Source of the DNA: Streptomyces griseoloalbus
GTDB taxonomy: Bacteria > Actinomycetota > Actinomycetes > Streptomycetales > Streptomycetaceae
Reading direction: 5' to 3'
Assembly: GCA_014650015.1 (NCBI GenBank)
Contig: BMUD01000008.1
Span: 248,001 to 312,000, forward strand
DNA length: 64,000 nt
Shown here: positions 52,109 through 61,345 of the stretch, in pieces
How the letters are laid out: the number at the start of each line of letters is the position of its first letter
Position numbering within the stretch: the first letter of the stretch is position 1
Program-made: the position numbers and the translations under genes
The notes under the pieces: model-generated
The model's database searches: none
What the model was told of the DNA's origin: nothing
Seen by the model: the letters and a program-made list of their open reading frames with translations, nothing else

Positions 52109-52335
52109 CGACGGTCTCCCGGATCAGGTGCCGAGAGCTCGCTCTGCCGGAGGCGGAGGCCGGCGACTGCCCGGTCGGCAGCAGCCATCGCCTGGGCGAA
52201 GTCGTCCAGGACGGTGGTGAAGGCGGGATCCGAGGCGGGGACCGAGCCGGTCCTTCCGATCAGCCACCACTGACCGCTGCGCAGAACTACCGGAGAACGA
52301 GGCAGCCGCCGGGGACGCGGCGTGGGCGCGTTCAT
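52105..52335 (-). CDS. Small hypothetical protein
   Basis: 76 aa between the coupling-protein gene and the DnaB_N gene, with 4-base ATGA overlaps at both ends. A basic start, then 'GQWWLIGRTG' and a helical end 'FAQAMAAADRAVAGLRLRQS'. No family recognised; the double overlap shows it is translated. Confidence 0.7.
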   Translation of the reverse strand: MNAPTPRPRRLPRSPVVLRSGQWWLIGRTGSVPASDPAFTTVLDDFAQAMAAADRAVAGLRLRQSELSAPDPGDRR

Positions 52336-54185
52336 GCTGACAGCCCGAGGTCGTCGTGGCCGATGTTCTTCGCGAGGGCCCGCTCGGTGATCGCCTTCGT
52401 GGCGCGGGCGGAGGCCGGACCGACCACCTTGGCGGAGGGCTCCTTGTACCAGGGCTTGAGGTCGAGCATGGCGACCCGGATACCGGTGGCCAGCAGCAGC
52501 ACCTTGCCCTTGGGCAGGGCGCGGATCGCGTCCGGCGGCAGGATCCGCTCGGTGCGCATGCTCACCGAGGTGGACTTACCGCCCTCGCTGGTGGACACCG
52601 AGGTGGTCTGGACGTCGTGGTCGCCTACCTGCCTGCTGAGACGGTCGGCGAAGTCGGCGTCGTCTATACCCGATCCGATGATCTTGACGGTGGCGGCGGA
52701 GTACAGGGCGTCCATGCCGGCCTCGCCCCAGCACCGCTGGCCCTGCCGGTAGGACTGCAGGATCGTCATCGGGATCACGCCCCGGCTGCCCAGGTGGCTG
52801 TACAGGTCCGGGAGGTCCGAGATGCGGCACACGTTCGCCGCCTCGTCGAGGACGCACAGGGCGGGCGGGTCGAGCCGGCCGCCGGAGCGCTCGGCGATGA
52901 TCACGGCCGCCCGCATCACGGCATCGGCCGCCGCCGCGATGATCGCGCTGGCGCTGCCGCCGCCGTCCTTGCTGAGCAGGTACAGGGTGTCGCGGGAGGT
53001 GGCGAAGGCGAACGGCTGGAACTCGGGGAGGTCCTCGTCCGGCGTGACCCAGGCGGCGACGTCGGGGTCGAGCAGGCAGCTCGCGTACTGCCGTGCCGTT
53101 TCGTAGATGCCGTCACGGGTCTCGGTCGCGCCGGAGACGGTGCCCTGGAGCTGGGCGGCGACCGCGTCGTGGCCGGCGTCGGTGAGCAGGTCCACCGGGG
53201 TGCGGTCGGCCGGCATGGCGAGCCAGGCCAGGACGTCGGTGATCGGCCGCCGGTGGCTGGCGGCGGCCAGGAACAGGGCGCCGAGGGTGTTGCTCGCGGC
53301 GGTGGACCAGAAGTCGGAGCCGCTGGACTCGTCCACGCTCGCGGTGACGAAGTGCCCGGCCAAGCGTTTCGCTCCGGCGAGGTCGCGGGCGTCGGCGAGG
53401 ATGTCCCACCACATCTCGCGGGGATGGTGGGCGATCTGCTGGGGGTCGAGGGTCCACATTGTGCCGACCTCGGCGCGGGCGTCCACGGTGGCGGTGAAGG
53501 CGTCGTTCGCGGCCTTGTTGCTGGTGAGCAGGACCGGGCCGGGCGCCGAGAGGATCGCTGGGATCGCGAGCCCGGACGTCTTGCCGGAGCGCGGAGCCAT
53601 GATCGCGACGATCACGTCCTCCCAGGACGCGCGGACCTCGGCACGACCGGGGTCGAGGGTGCCGAGCAGGATGCCGCGGTCAGCGGGGGCTACCTCTTTA
53701 CCCTCCAGGCCGCCCAGAGACGGACGCAGACTCTTCGCCTTGGCGACGATTTCCTTGTCCAGCAGGGGTGCCAGGTCGGCCTTGCGGGCGAGGCCGGACT
53801 TGGAGGCGCCGCGCCAGCGGATCCACAGCACCGCTCCGGTGGTAATCAGGGCCATGGTGAGCATGCCGGGAACGACGCGGGCCCCGACCAGCAGCGCGGT
53901 GGTGCTCAGGTTCGGCCACAGCACGTCAGGGTGCAGCAGGGCGTCGGTGGCGTGGAACGGGGCCCACGGCCCGTTTCCTGTGAGGGTGTTGGTGAGGTTT
54001 CCGGTCAGCCAGGCGAGGGAGCCGAAGGCCACGGCGGCGCCGAGGACTCCGAACAGGAGGTGGAGGAGCGCGTCCGACCCGGCGGTGGTCGAGGGCGCGC
54101 TGGTGCGAGGGGAGGGCACGGCGGTTCCTTGGGTGTGCGAGCGAGCGGGCGGGGGCGGGGCGCGCTCGGCTCTCGTGCAGCGCAT
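52332..54185 (-). CDS. VirD4/TraG-type coupling ATPase
   Basis: 617 aa type IV coupling protein. Two N-terminal membrane helices (about 40-60 and 95-122) anchor it. Walker A MAPRSGKT (196-203), Walker B 'ALCVLDEAANV' (about 445) and the TraM-recognition/TraG_N-type core with 'ILQSYRQGQRCWGEAGMDAL' are clear. It should bring the DNA-relaxase complex to the transfer channel. The ATG at 54185 has AGGAG at 8 bases; a GTG at 54122 is also possible. It heads the overlapping operon that runs down to 45340. Confidence 0.93.
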   Translation of the reverse strand: MRCTRAERAPPPPARSHTQGTAVPSPRTSAPSTTAGSDALLHLLFGVLGAAVAFGSLAWLTGNLTNTLTGNGPWAPFHATDALLHPDVLWPNLSTTALLVGARVVPGMLTMALITTGAVLWIRWRGASKSGLARKADLAPLLDKEIVAKAKSLRPSLGGLEGKEVAPADRGILLGTLDPGRAEVRASWEDVIVAIMAPRSGKTSGLAIPAILSAPGPVLLTSNKAANDAFTATVDARAEVGTMWTLDPQQIAHHPREMWWDILADARDLAGAKRLAGHFVTASVDESSGSDFWSTAASNTLGALFLAAASHRRPITDVLAWLAMPADRTPVDLLTDAGHDAVAAQLQGTVSGATETRDGIYETARQYASCLLDPDVAAWVTPDEDLPEFQPFAFATSRDTLYLLSKDGGGSASAIIAAAADAVMRAAVIIAERSGGRLDPPALCVLDEAANVCRISDLPDLYSHLGSRGVIPMTILQSYRQGQRCWGEAGMDALYSAATVKIIGSGIDDADFADRLSRQVGDHDVQTTSVSTSEGGKSTSVSMRTERILPPDAIRALPKGKVLLLATGIRVAMLDLKPWYKEPSAKVVGPASARATKAITERALAKNIGHDDLGLSA

Positions 54186-54276
54186 GGGGCTACTCCTGGG
54201 GGCTTGAACGGAAACGCTTCAGCGAGGGCGGCCGGCGGGGCGCGTGGCAGGCCGGCGGTGACGAAGACGACCTGGG

Positions 54277-55005
54277 TCACCGCCGGGGGCCCGAGAGGCG
54301 CGGCGAGTGTCCGGCCGCGTTGGGCCGCGCCGTTTCGGAACCGGGCGCCGAGGAGACCTTGGCCTTGGCCGCTGCGGGCGACGTGGCCAGAGCGGCACTC
54401 CGGTGATCGCGCAGCGTCCGTGCCGCGGTGTTCACCTCTGACGCGGTGCCGACGCGGCGCAGCTCGGCCTCGGAGTCGATGAGTTCGGACTGCGCCGAGC
54501 TGACGAACTCCGAGGCGAAGCCGAACCGATCGGCGAGTGCGTACGCCTCCTCGTCCAGGTCGTTGACCTGTTCCCCCACCGCCTCCAGCGCCTCCCGGAC
54601 ACGCCCCAGAGCACCGTGCTCGGGGTGAAGGAGGTGGCCGACCGCCTGCTGGAGGTCGGCCCCGTTCTCGGCCGCCCGGATCCGGTCCGTGATCCTGAGG
54701 AGTTCCGCGCCGGCGGCGTAGAGCCCGAGCGGATGCACCGGAGAGCTCATCCAGACCGTGTCGAGAGAGGGCGGAAGATCGACTTCGTAACGGGCGGCGC
54801 GAAGCATCTCAGCCGCGTGGGTGGCGATGGCGACCTTGTCGGCGAGTGGGGTGGTAGTGGGAAGACGATGGCGCCGGCCGTGCCAGTCGTCGATCTGCTG
54901 AAAACCGGCGTGCCTGAGGAGCTGGGCGGAGAGGCCGTCGGTGGCGCCCTTGGCGACGACGCTGCCGTTGAGCTCGGACTTTATGGTGATCGAACGTGTA
55001 GGCAA
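54277..55005 (-). CDS. Hypothetical element protein
   Basis: 242 aa. The TTG at 55005 is preferred because AGGAA lies 6 bases before it; the frame is open further upstream. 'TRSITIKSELNGSVVAKGAT' and 'AQLLRHAGFQQIDDWHGRRH' suggest a small globular N-domain; a long helix 'GRVREALEAVGEQVNDLDEE' and a basic tail follow. No named family. Confidence 0.7.
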   Translation of the reverse strand: MPTRSITIKSELNGSVVAKGATDGLSAQLLRHAGFQQIDDWHGRRHRLPTTTPLADKVAIATHAAEMLRAARYEVDLPPSLDTVWMSSPVHPLGLYAAGAELLRITDRIRAAENGADLQQAVGHLLHPEHGALGRVREALEAVGEQVNDLDEEAYALADRFGFASEFVSSAQSELIDSEAELRRVGTASEVNTAARTLRDHRSAALATSPAAAKAKVSSAPGSETARPNAAGHSPRLSGPRR

Positions 55006-55188
55006 GAAGGTTCCTGGGCTCGGGGAAAACAAGGGACCCGGATGATCGGGGCAGCAGGGAGAGAATCCGGCGCATCCGGGATTTGGCTCGGCCGGGGATC
55101 GCTGGTAGAAGCCGCAGGCAGCTTGGGGCCCCGGCGCGCCAGTGGCGGAAGGAGGCGGGTGCCCCGCCGCAGCGGGGCACCCGGTCGG

Positions 55189-55686
55189 TCAGAAGTAGGG
55201 GTTCTCGGCCGGCCGGTCGGCCCCGGTAGCGGCTTGGAGCAGCTCGGTGAGGTCGTCCGGTTGGGAGGAACGCTGATCGATCCACCACCCGGCGCGGGTG
55301 ACGGTACGAGCGCTCTCCTCGATCCCCTCCCACTCCGCCTCGCTGGTTTCGCCCTCGGTGACCAGCGTGGTGTAGGCGGCGGTCAGGATCTGGTGGCGAC
55401 AGCGCACACCCCAGGCGACGGCTCGCTCGGTCCCCTCCAGGGGAGGCATCCGGTACTGCTCGGACCAGGCTTCGGACGCGGCCTGCTCCTCGGCGCGCTT
55501 GGCCTTGAGCCAGGCGGCCCTGTTCTGCTCGTCGCCCTCTTTGGAGGCACGCCAGCAGTCGGTGCACTCCTGCCTGGCGAGCCATTCGGCGAAGCCCGCC
55601 CGGCGGTCGGCCGGTCGGTCGGACAGGTCGCGGTCGGCATGGTGACCGCAGGTGTGATCGATCGGCCAGATGGTCTTCACGGCCAT
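55189..55686 (-). CDS. Cys/His-bearing hypothetical protein
   Basis: 165 aa. 'TCGHHADRDLSDRPADRRAG' and 'LARQECTDCWRASKEG' offer a CxH...CxxC zinc site in the first 50 residues; the rest is helical and acidic. Similar short proteins occur in element operons of Streptomyces. Good ribosome context GTAAGAAGGG. Confidence 0.7.
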   Translation of the reverse strand: MAVKTIWPIDHTCGHHADRDLSDRPADRRAGFAEWLARQECTDCWRASKEGDEQNRAAWLKAKRAEEQAASEAWSEQYRMPPLEGTERAVAWGVRCRHQILTAAYTTLVTEGETSEAEWEGIEESARTVTRAGWWIDQRSSQPDDLTELLQAATGADRPAENPYF

Positions 55687-55712
55687 GGGAAGCCCTTCTT
55701 ACGGGAGTTGGA

Positions 55713-56477
55713 TCAGCGGTCGCGTGAGAACGCGATGCGGGGGTCGACCGGCCGGACCGCCGCCGCGGGGACGACGGGGGCGGGGACCGGCGCCTTGCCC
55801 GAGAGGCCGACGCGGGCCGGGCTGGCGGCGAGAGCGGCGGCACTGATCGGAGATGCACGAGGTGGGACCCGGCCGCGTGCACGGGGCGCGGCCGGCGCGG
55901 CAGCAGGGCGGGGACGTGCTGCTACGTCCTGAGCAAGGCGGGGCTGCACTGCGACCCGTAGACCCGACCGGTGCAGGGCCAGCGTGGCGTCGGCCACCTT
56001 CCCCAGGGCTTCGCCGCGACCGGTGGTGGAGGGCAGTGTGTAGATGTCCAGGCCCGAGTCGTGCCGCCAGCCGTGCTCCACCAGAGCCAGCCCGGTAAGG
56101 CCGGAGGCACGGTCGTCGAGGGCAGCGACGATGCCGAGCTGTGGGTGCTCGGCGATGGCGACGTCGGGCTCACCGAGCGGGCCGCGGTCGCGGACTGGTG
56201 CCGTGTCGGGTGTCAGAGCGGGGTCGAGTGCGGCGTCCGCGTCAACCCGGTAGCCGGCCTTGCGCAGCAGTTCGATCGCGCGGGTCGTACGGCCCTGCCC
56301 GTCACGGTTCTGGTTGGCCAGCGCGTACAAAGTGGGCTGGTTTGGGACGGGGTGGAAGTCGAACCCCTTCAGCATCCACGTGCTGGCTGCGAGGTTCTTC
56401 GGGTTCGCGGCGACGATGCCGTAGACGGGGTGGTGGCCGAAGGCCAGATCGGGCATCGCGTCGTAGTGGCTGGGCAC
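55713..56477 (-). CDS. Hypothetical element protein
   Basis: 254 aa. Two repeats of a similar motif are visible: 'AFGHHPVYGIVAANPKNLAA' with 'TRAIELLRKAGYRVDAD', and 'AIAEHPQLGIVAALDDRASG' with 'DATLALHRSGLRVAVQ'. So it is probably a duplicated alpha/beta domain, distantly like DUF317-type units. The tail is Ala/Pro/Arg-rich. No named family. Confidence 0.7.
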   Translation of the reverse strand: MPSHYDAMPDLAFGHHPVYGIVAANPKNLAASTWMLKGFDFHPVPNQPTLYALANQNRDGQGRTTRAIELLRKAGYRVDADAALDPALTPDTAPVRDRGPLGEPDVAIAEHPQLGIVAALDDRASGLTGLALVEHGWRHDSGLDIYTLPSTTGRGEALGKVADATLALHRSGLRVAVQPRLAQDVAARPRPAAAPAAPRARGRVPPRASPISAAALAASPARVGLSGKAPVPAPVVPAAAVRPVDPRIAFSRDR

Positions 56478-56577
56478 GGCAGATCCATCCGGGGTGAGCG
56501 CGGTCGGAGGTGTGGGCGGCGAGGGGCGAATCGCTTCTGCCGGTGCGGTACACGAAGGGCTCCAAGGCGGTGGGTGG

Positions 56578-57399
56578 TCAGCGACCGGGGACGGACGAGG
56601 GGCGTGCGGGCGGCAGCGTGGTGCGCGCGGACGACTCCGCCAGAGGACCGGCCGGGAGCGCGTACTGCCCCGCCGACGGCGAAGGGGCGAGAGCGGCGCT
56701 CACCCGGGACGAGGCAGGGGGCAGCGGATCCGATGCCGGGGGGACAGGAGACGAAGCGGGCGGGACGCCACGGGCGCCGGGAGCGGACCGGGTGAGAGCC
56801 ACGCGCGCCCGTTCGGCCTGCGACGGCCGTTCGGCGTCCGCCCGGTCGGCCAGGTACTCGCCGGCCCGGACGAGCGCAGGGCCCTGGTAGGACAGCTCGT
56901 GCGCGTAGTGCCAACCCTCGGTGTTGCGGTGCTCCTCCGCACGCTCCTGGTAGAGCTGGAGCGAGCCCGGTTGCGAGCTGTCCATGAGCGCCATGATCTG
57001 GTCCCACTCCTGCCGGAGCTGACTTGCTCGGACCAGGGTGGTGCCGATCTCGCGCAGCCGGCGCAGGTCGTCGCTGATCGGCCCCTCGACGTAGTCGGGG
57101 CCGTCGGCGGCGGCGCGGACCTCGGCCAGCACCTCGGGTCCGTGGTCGAGGAACACCTCGGCGTGCTTCCACGCCTCGGCGTCGCGCTTGACCTTGCCGT
57201 CCGCGTAGGCGTCCTCGTCGAGGGGCCAGCCGTCCGTGTCGCAGAGGGAGTCCGAGACCGCGTCCCAGGCGTCGGACGCCTCGTTGATGCCGACGGCGGC
57301 CAAGGCCAGTGCCGGGAGGTGCCGCCGCCACACCAGGGGGTCGGTGGCCACCGGTGGCTGGCTTTTACCGGAGGCGGGAGAAGTGGAGGAAGCAGACAT
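56578..57399 (-). CDS. Hypothetical element protein
   Basis: 273 aa. Helical N-terminal 185 residues ('LALAAVGINEASDAWDAVSD', 'LREIGTTLVRASQLRQEWDQ') and a long Pro/Ser/Ala tail. No family recognised. It is the last minus-strand gene before the inserted recombinase cassette, which may separate it from the SCO6880-type gene further right. Confidence 0.68.
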   Translation of the reverse strand: MSASSTSPASGKSQPPVATDPLVWRRHLPALALAAVGINEASDAWDAVSDSLCDTDGWPLDEDAYADGKVKRDAEAWKHAEVFLDHGPEVLAEVRAAADGPDYVEGPISDDLRRLREIGTTLVRASQLRQEWDQIMALMDSSQPGSLQLYQERAEEHRNTEGWHYAHELSYQGPALVRAGEYLADRADAERPSQAERARVALTRSAPGARGVPPASSPVPPASDPLPPASSRVSAALAPSPSAGQYALPAGPLAESSARTTLPPARPSSVPGR

Positions 57400-57448
57400 G
57401 ATCGATCCTTGTGCCTGTGCTGGTCGTCCGGTTGGGTTATGTCTCTAC

Positions 57449-57477
57449 TCCCGCGGGTTCGATTCCCGCGGGCACGT
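57449..57477 (+). other. tRNA T-arm/acceptor-like sequence (possible attachment site)
   Basis: GCGGG TTCGATT CCCGC is a canonical tRNA T-arm (57453-57469), followed by GGGCACG as a 3' acceptor strand. A partly complementary 5' strand (TGTGCCT, 57410-57416) lies only 68 bases from the end, too short for a full tRNA, and no anticodon arm is found. It therefore looks like the 3' end of a tRNA gene kept at an insertion site of the recombinase cassette. Confidence 0.5.
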
Positions 57478-57607
57478 TGTTGTGACCTGCAGGTGCAGGC
57501 CGGCGGGGGTTCACTCGGCGGGATGAAGAATCCGTCGTTCCGTCGGAAATCCTGAAGTCCTGGCTGTATCTCTGACGTATGCGCCAGTTCTGTGAACCGA
57601 GCGGCCG

Positions 57608-58686
57608 ATGACCCTTGCTGTCGTCCGTAACCTGGCCTCGGCCCGAGCCCTGCTTACGGCCGAGGAGGTCGAGGTCTTCGAGCAGGAGATCGTCGACCAG
57701 TACGCGTTGGCGATGGCCGCCGCCGGCCTGACCGATGGCTACATCGGGAACAGTCGGTCGGTCGTGATCGACTTCGCGCGCACCCTGTCGGGTCCTCTGT
57801 GGACGGCCACCTGCGACGACGCGGACCGGTTCCTGGCGGGCCTGCGACGGCTGGGTAACACCGCCAACACCCGTGCTGGCAAGGCCGGTACGGTGGCACA
57901 GTTCTTCGACTTCGTGATCAGCCGCTACCAGGGCGACATCCATGCGCTGACGGGATACGTCGTCGAGCGCCGATCGACGAATACAACCGGCCTCCGGGCC
58001 GGACGGCAGGGGAACTGCGCATCCCTCCGTCCGACACCGAAGTCGACCTGCTGTTCCGCCAGTGGCGCGCGAGCATTCCCGAGGCGCGTAAGTACCTGCC
58101 TGCGGCGCGGAACTACTTCGCCGCCTCGCTCTGGCGACGCCTGGGCCTGCGGATCAACGAGACGGTCATGCTCGACATCCGCGACTGGCGCCCCGATCTC
58201 GGCGAATTCGGGAAGTTGCATGTCCGGTTCGGCAAGGGCAGCAGAGGCCGCGGTCCCAAGCCCCGGCTGGTCCCCGCCATCAACGGCGCGGATCAGCTGA
58301 TCGACTGGTGGTTGGCCGAAGTCCGCCACCAGTTCGGGGCTGACTGGTCGGATGCGGACGCGCCGATGCTGCCCAGTGAGCGTCACGACGAACTGCTCAA
58401 CCGGTGTGCGCGGGTCGGCGACGATGCCCTGCGTCAGGCCCTGAAGACCCAGACGAAGCTGTGGCTCCCTGCGTGGGCCGGCCACCTGACTCCCCATGTT
58501 CTTCGGCACTACTGCGCATCCTCTCTGTACGGCGACGGCATGGATCTCAAGGCACTTCAGGAGCTCCTCGGACACGAATGGCTGTCCACCACGACCCGCT
58601 ACATCCACGTGCGCAGCGAGCACATTGCACGGGCGTGGACACAGGCCAATGAGCGGCTCGAAGCTCGATTCGGAATGGAGGTGTGA
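57608..58686 (+). pseudogene. Tyrosine recombinase, one frameshift
   Basis: The N-terminal part (core-binding domain, 'LTDGYIGNSRSVVIDFARTL', 'KAGTVAQFFDFVISRYQGDI') is in one frame up to about 57960; the catalytic part continues in the next frame from about 57966 ('PIDEYNRPPGRTAGELRIPP'). Catalytic residues are present in the second part: Arg in RRLGLRINETVM, HVLRHYCAS, GHEWLST and Tyr in TRYIHV. One base appears to be lost in the CGAGCGCCGATCG stretch. With that base restored the protein is about 359 aa. True decay or sequencing error. Confidence 0.82.
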
Positions 58687-58690
58687 CCTC

Positions 58691-59017
58691 GTGCGCTGGA
58701 ATCTGCGGATGAAGGCCGCCGAGCGCGGCATCTGGAAGTCCACGGACATGCGCCGCCAACTTGCCGCAGCAGGACTGGAGATCAGCGCGGGGAAGATGTC
58801 AGCGCTGTGGACTGGCACCCCGACCACGATCCGCCTCGATGACCTGGACATGATCTGTGCCGTACTCGACTGCGATCCCACCGCGCTGCTGATCCGAGAG
58901 CCCGAGAAGGTCGCCGCCCGCCGCCCCCAGCCGCAGCAGGCTGCGTCCGCCACGTCGGACACATCCGTGGTGGTCACGCCGAGGTTCGGACGTCCCCGAT
59001 CGGAACCGCCCCTGTGA
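58691..59017 (+). CDS. Small XRE-type HTH protein of the recombinase cassette
   Basis: 108 aa. Cro/C1-type HTH: 'NLRMKAAERGIWKSTDMRRQ', 'AAGLEISAGKMSALWTGTPT', 'DDLDMICAVLDCDPTALLIR'. GTG start 4 bases after the recombinase stop; its stop overlaps the next GTG (GTGA). It probably regulates the cassette or assists recombination, like TnpC of Tn554 (inference). Confidence 0.85.
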   Translation: MRWNLRMKAAERGIWKSTDMRRQLAAAGLEISAGKMSALWTGTPTTIRLDDLDMICAVLDCDPTALLIREPEKVAARRPQPQQAASATSDTSVVVTPRFGRPRSEPPL

Positions 59018-60774
59018 GCACTCCGCCGCCCTCGAAGTGCGCGATCTGCCAGGTCCACCGTGTTGCATGGACCAAGCCGCGGATGGATTTCTGTTACGAG
59101 TGCCTTCCCGGGGGCCCGGTCGCGCCGCCTCCGTGCCGAAGCTGTGGGTCCCGTGACAGGTACTTCAGTCAGGGCCAGTGCGACTCGTGCCACCCCGGCG
59201 CCCCGATGTATCCCGGGGCGTGCCGTAGCTGCCTGGCCTGGGGGGTCTATCGCGCCCACAGCTGGTACTGCTGGAGCTGCCGCTGGTGGGCGACCCACTA
59301 TCCGACGGCCGAATGCATGGTGTGCGGCTTCCATACCACGATCGGCGATGCTGGAATGTGTCGCCTGTGCAGCGTGGAAGGACGCCGTGTGAAGGAACCC
59401 GGCCGGGCTGTAGACCTCGCAGCGGTCCGCCGCAACGGCCAGCAGCTCTACCTGGCCAACCTGCACCACACATACGTGCCGCGCGGCAAACGGCACCGCT
59501 CGCACGGTGAACCAACAGACGTTGGGCCACTCCAACGTCGCCTCGATGTAGCTGAGTTCACTCCACTGAGATGGAGGCAACTGCTGCTGTTCCGCATGCC
59601 ACCGAACCAGAGCGCCCTGAAGCGACGTATCGCCGTCCCCGACACCGAAATGCTGGCCTACTGCGACTCCGTCCTGCGCGAGCACGCCGCCCGGCACGGC
59701 TGGAGCAAGAAGCTCACCAACGAGGTCAAACGCTCCCTTAAACTCCTGCATGCCCTCCAGGACACCCCCGGGGCGAAGATCCATGCCAGCGACGTCCTCG
59801 AACTGCCACGGATCGGCGGCACCGCGCTGTCGACCCTGGAAATCCTGGCGGCGGCCGACCTGCTCATCGACGATCGCAGCCTGGCCGTACGGCACTACTT
59901 CGCCAAACACACCGCCGACCTGCCGCCGACGATGGTCAGTCAGCTCCAGACGTGGCTCGACGTCATGATCGAAGGCAGCCAGCAGGTGCCTCGCAGGCGT
60001 GCACGGCACCCGCAGACCGCGCATCTGCATATCCTCGGCATGAGCCCCATCCTGCGAACGTGGGCGGAAACGGGCCGCCAGTCCCTGGCTGAGGTCAGCC
60101 GCAAGGACTTCGTCGCCGCTCTCCCAACCAGAGGGGCGCACCGCAACTTCGCCGAGCAAGGCTTCCGCTCGCTGTTCAAGGTCCTCAAATCCCGAAAGAT
60201 GATCTTTACTGACCCGACGCGTGGCGTTCCCATCACTCCCGTCAATGCCACAGTGCCCCTCCCGCTGGACAGCGAGGCCATCCGCAAGGCACTCAATTCG
60301 CCCGACCCCGCCGTGGCCCTGGCCATCGCGCTCGTCGCGTTCCACGCGGTGACCAGCCCGCAGCTGGCTGCGATGCAGCTGACCGACATCCGGGACGGAC
60401 GCCTCATCCTGCAAGACCGAACAATCCCGCTGGCCGGCCCGGTCCTGACCCGCCTGGCCGCTTACCTGGACCACCGGACGAAGACCTGGCCCACGACCCT
60501 TAACGCGCACCTCTTCGTCAACCGGAAGACCGCACCGCGAACCACACCCGTTAGCCGGAACTTCCCCTGGATCGCAGCCCAGCTGAAACCACAGGCTCTG
60601 CGGGAGGACCGCATCCTTCAGGAGATCCACGCAACCGGCGGGGACGTCCGACGCATCTGCGACCTGTTCGGACTCTCGATCACCGCCGCACTCCGCTACG
60701 CCAACACCCTGGACCATCCTGACCTGGTCAACGGCGCCATCGGCAACTCGGTGGCCCCCGACGCGAATCATTGA
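59014..60774 (+). CDS. Large recombinase-like protein with N-terminal zinc fingers
   Basis: 586 aa. The first 125 residues have many Cys pairs (CAICQ, CYEC, CRSCGS, CDSC, CRSC, CWSC, CMVCG, CRLC), making four or so zinc ribbons. After a linker a tyrosine-recombinase-like fold follows (SAM-like 'LTNEVKRSLKLLHALQDTPG', then 'LALVAFHAVTSPQLAAMQLT'). The first catalytic Arg box is replaced by TSPQ, and the HxxR box is not evident, although a Tyr remains near the end ('ALRYANTLDHP'). It is probably not an active enzyme alone, but a DNA-binding partner of the first recombinase. Confidence 0.8.
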   Translation: MSTPPPSKCAICQVHRVAWTKPRMDFCYECLPGGPVAPPPCRSCGSRDRYFSQGQCDSCHPGAPMYPGACRSCLAWGVYRAHSWYCWSCRWWATHYPTAECMVCGFHTTIGDAGMCRLCSVEGRRVKEPGRAVDLAAVRRNGQQLYLANLHHTYVPRGKRHRSHGEPTDVGPLQRRLDVAEFTPLRWRQLLLFRMPPNQSALKRRIAVPDTEMLAYCDSVLREHAARHGWSKKLTNEVKRSLKLLHALQDTPGAKIHASDVLELPRIGGTALSTLEILAAADLLIDDRSLAVRHYFAKHTADLPPTMVSQLQTWLDVMIEGSQQVPRRRARHPQTAHLHILGMSPILRTWAETGRQSLAEVSRKDFVAALPTRGAHRNFAEQGFRSLFKVLKSRKMIFTDPTRGVPITPVNATVPLPLDSEAIRKALNSPDPAVALAIALVAFHAVTSPQLAAMQLTDIRDGRLILQDRTIPLAGPVLTRLAAYLDHRTKTWPTTLNAHLFVNRKTAPRTTPVSRNFPWIAAQLKPQALREDRILQEIHATGGDVRRICDLFGLSITAALRYANTLDHPDLVNGAIGNSVAPDANH

Positions 60775-60834
60775 GATCTTGGGTGGGCGGTGATCAGCCG
60801 AGCTGCCCCCATCCCAACTGGAGGATCCGCCCGC

Positions 60835-61260
60835 GTGACAGGCCCCAAATCCGAGCGCACCCTCACCTACGCCGCCGAGCTCACACGCGAAGACATCATC
60901 GCCTTGGAGACGTTCCTCAACACGCAGCTGGGGCGGGTATACGAGGCAGTGGGTAGGACTGGCGAGACCTCCTTCGCCATGCAGTCCCTGCTCATCCTGG
61001 TGAGTGACTCGGCCGGGTTCCTGCATACTCTCCTCCGGCTGGAGCGGCCCGATCCGTGGCAGCGGGCCGCGATCGTGCGTGAGTGGCAGCGATTGCGCAG
61101 CACCGCGCATCCCTTCAACCACTGCGACGGTTTCGATCACGACCGCTGGTGGAACGAAGTGCGGCACTACGACGCCACCGATGAGAGGGCGGAAAGGGAG
61201 CGGATTCTCCGGTTCGTCGATGAAGCTGTTCTCGACGAAGGACGGGGGCCGACCGTATGA
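60835..61260 (+). CDS. Hypothetical protein
   Basis: 141 aa from a GTG with a strong GGAGGA at 8 bases. 'ALETFLNTQLGRVYEAVGRT' and 'WQRAAIVREWQRLRSTAHPF' mark a helical protein; no family recognised. It follows the recombinase cassette in the same direction and may have come with it. It ends just before a bidirectional terminator. Confidence 0.7.
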   Translation: MTGPKSERTLTYAAELTREDIIALETFLNTQLGRVYEAVGRTGETSFAMQSLLILVSDSAGFLHTLLRLERPDPWQRAAIVREWQRLRSTAHPFNHCDGFDHDRWWNEVRHYDATDERAERERILRFVDEAVLDEGRGPTV

Positions 61261-61314
61261 GGTGTTCCGATAGTGGACGTGTGGTTCGCGTATCGCGCCT
61301 CGGCCCAACCGAAA

Positions 61315-61334
61315 CACCCCTTGAGTAAGGGGCG
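61315..61334. terminator. Bidirectional hairpin terminator
   Basis: CCCCTT GAGT AAGGGG: a 6-bp perfect stem with a 4-base loop, between convergent genes (ends at 61260 and 61346). Confidence 0.65.
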
Positions 61335-61345
61335 TCATCGGCCCA

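Larger units (their letters stand above)
57449..60774 (+). mobile_element. Three-gene recombinase cassette
   Basis: Tyrosine recombinase, small HTH protein and a large zinc-finger recombinase-like protein, tightly spaced or overlapping on the plus strand, inside the minus-strand part of the conjugative element. The sizes (about 359, 108 and 586 aa) recall the TnpA/TnpC/TnpB set of Tn554-type transposons, although the order differs. Ends not defined; the tRNA-like sequence at its left may be the left boundary. Confidence 0.6.

Noticed and set aside
48318-54482. Long plus-strand open frames opposite the transfer operon
   Set aside because: Antisense to overlapping minus-strand genes with clear domains (coupling protein, DnaB_N, DUF4913).
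57410-57477. Complete tRNA gene
   Set aside because: T-arm and acceptor strands fit, but total length is about 68 bases and neither D-arm nor anticodon arm can be drawn.
57925-61338. 1137-codon minus-strand open frame across the recombinase cassette
   Set aside because: The plus strand has a recombinase, an HTH protein and a zinc-finger protein with clear motifs; this is their antisense shadow.
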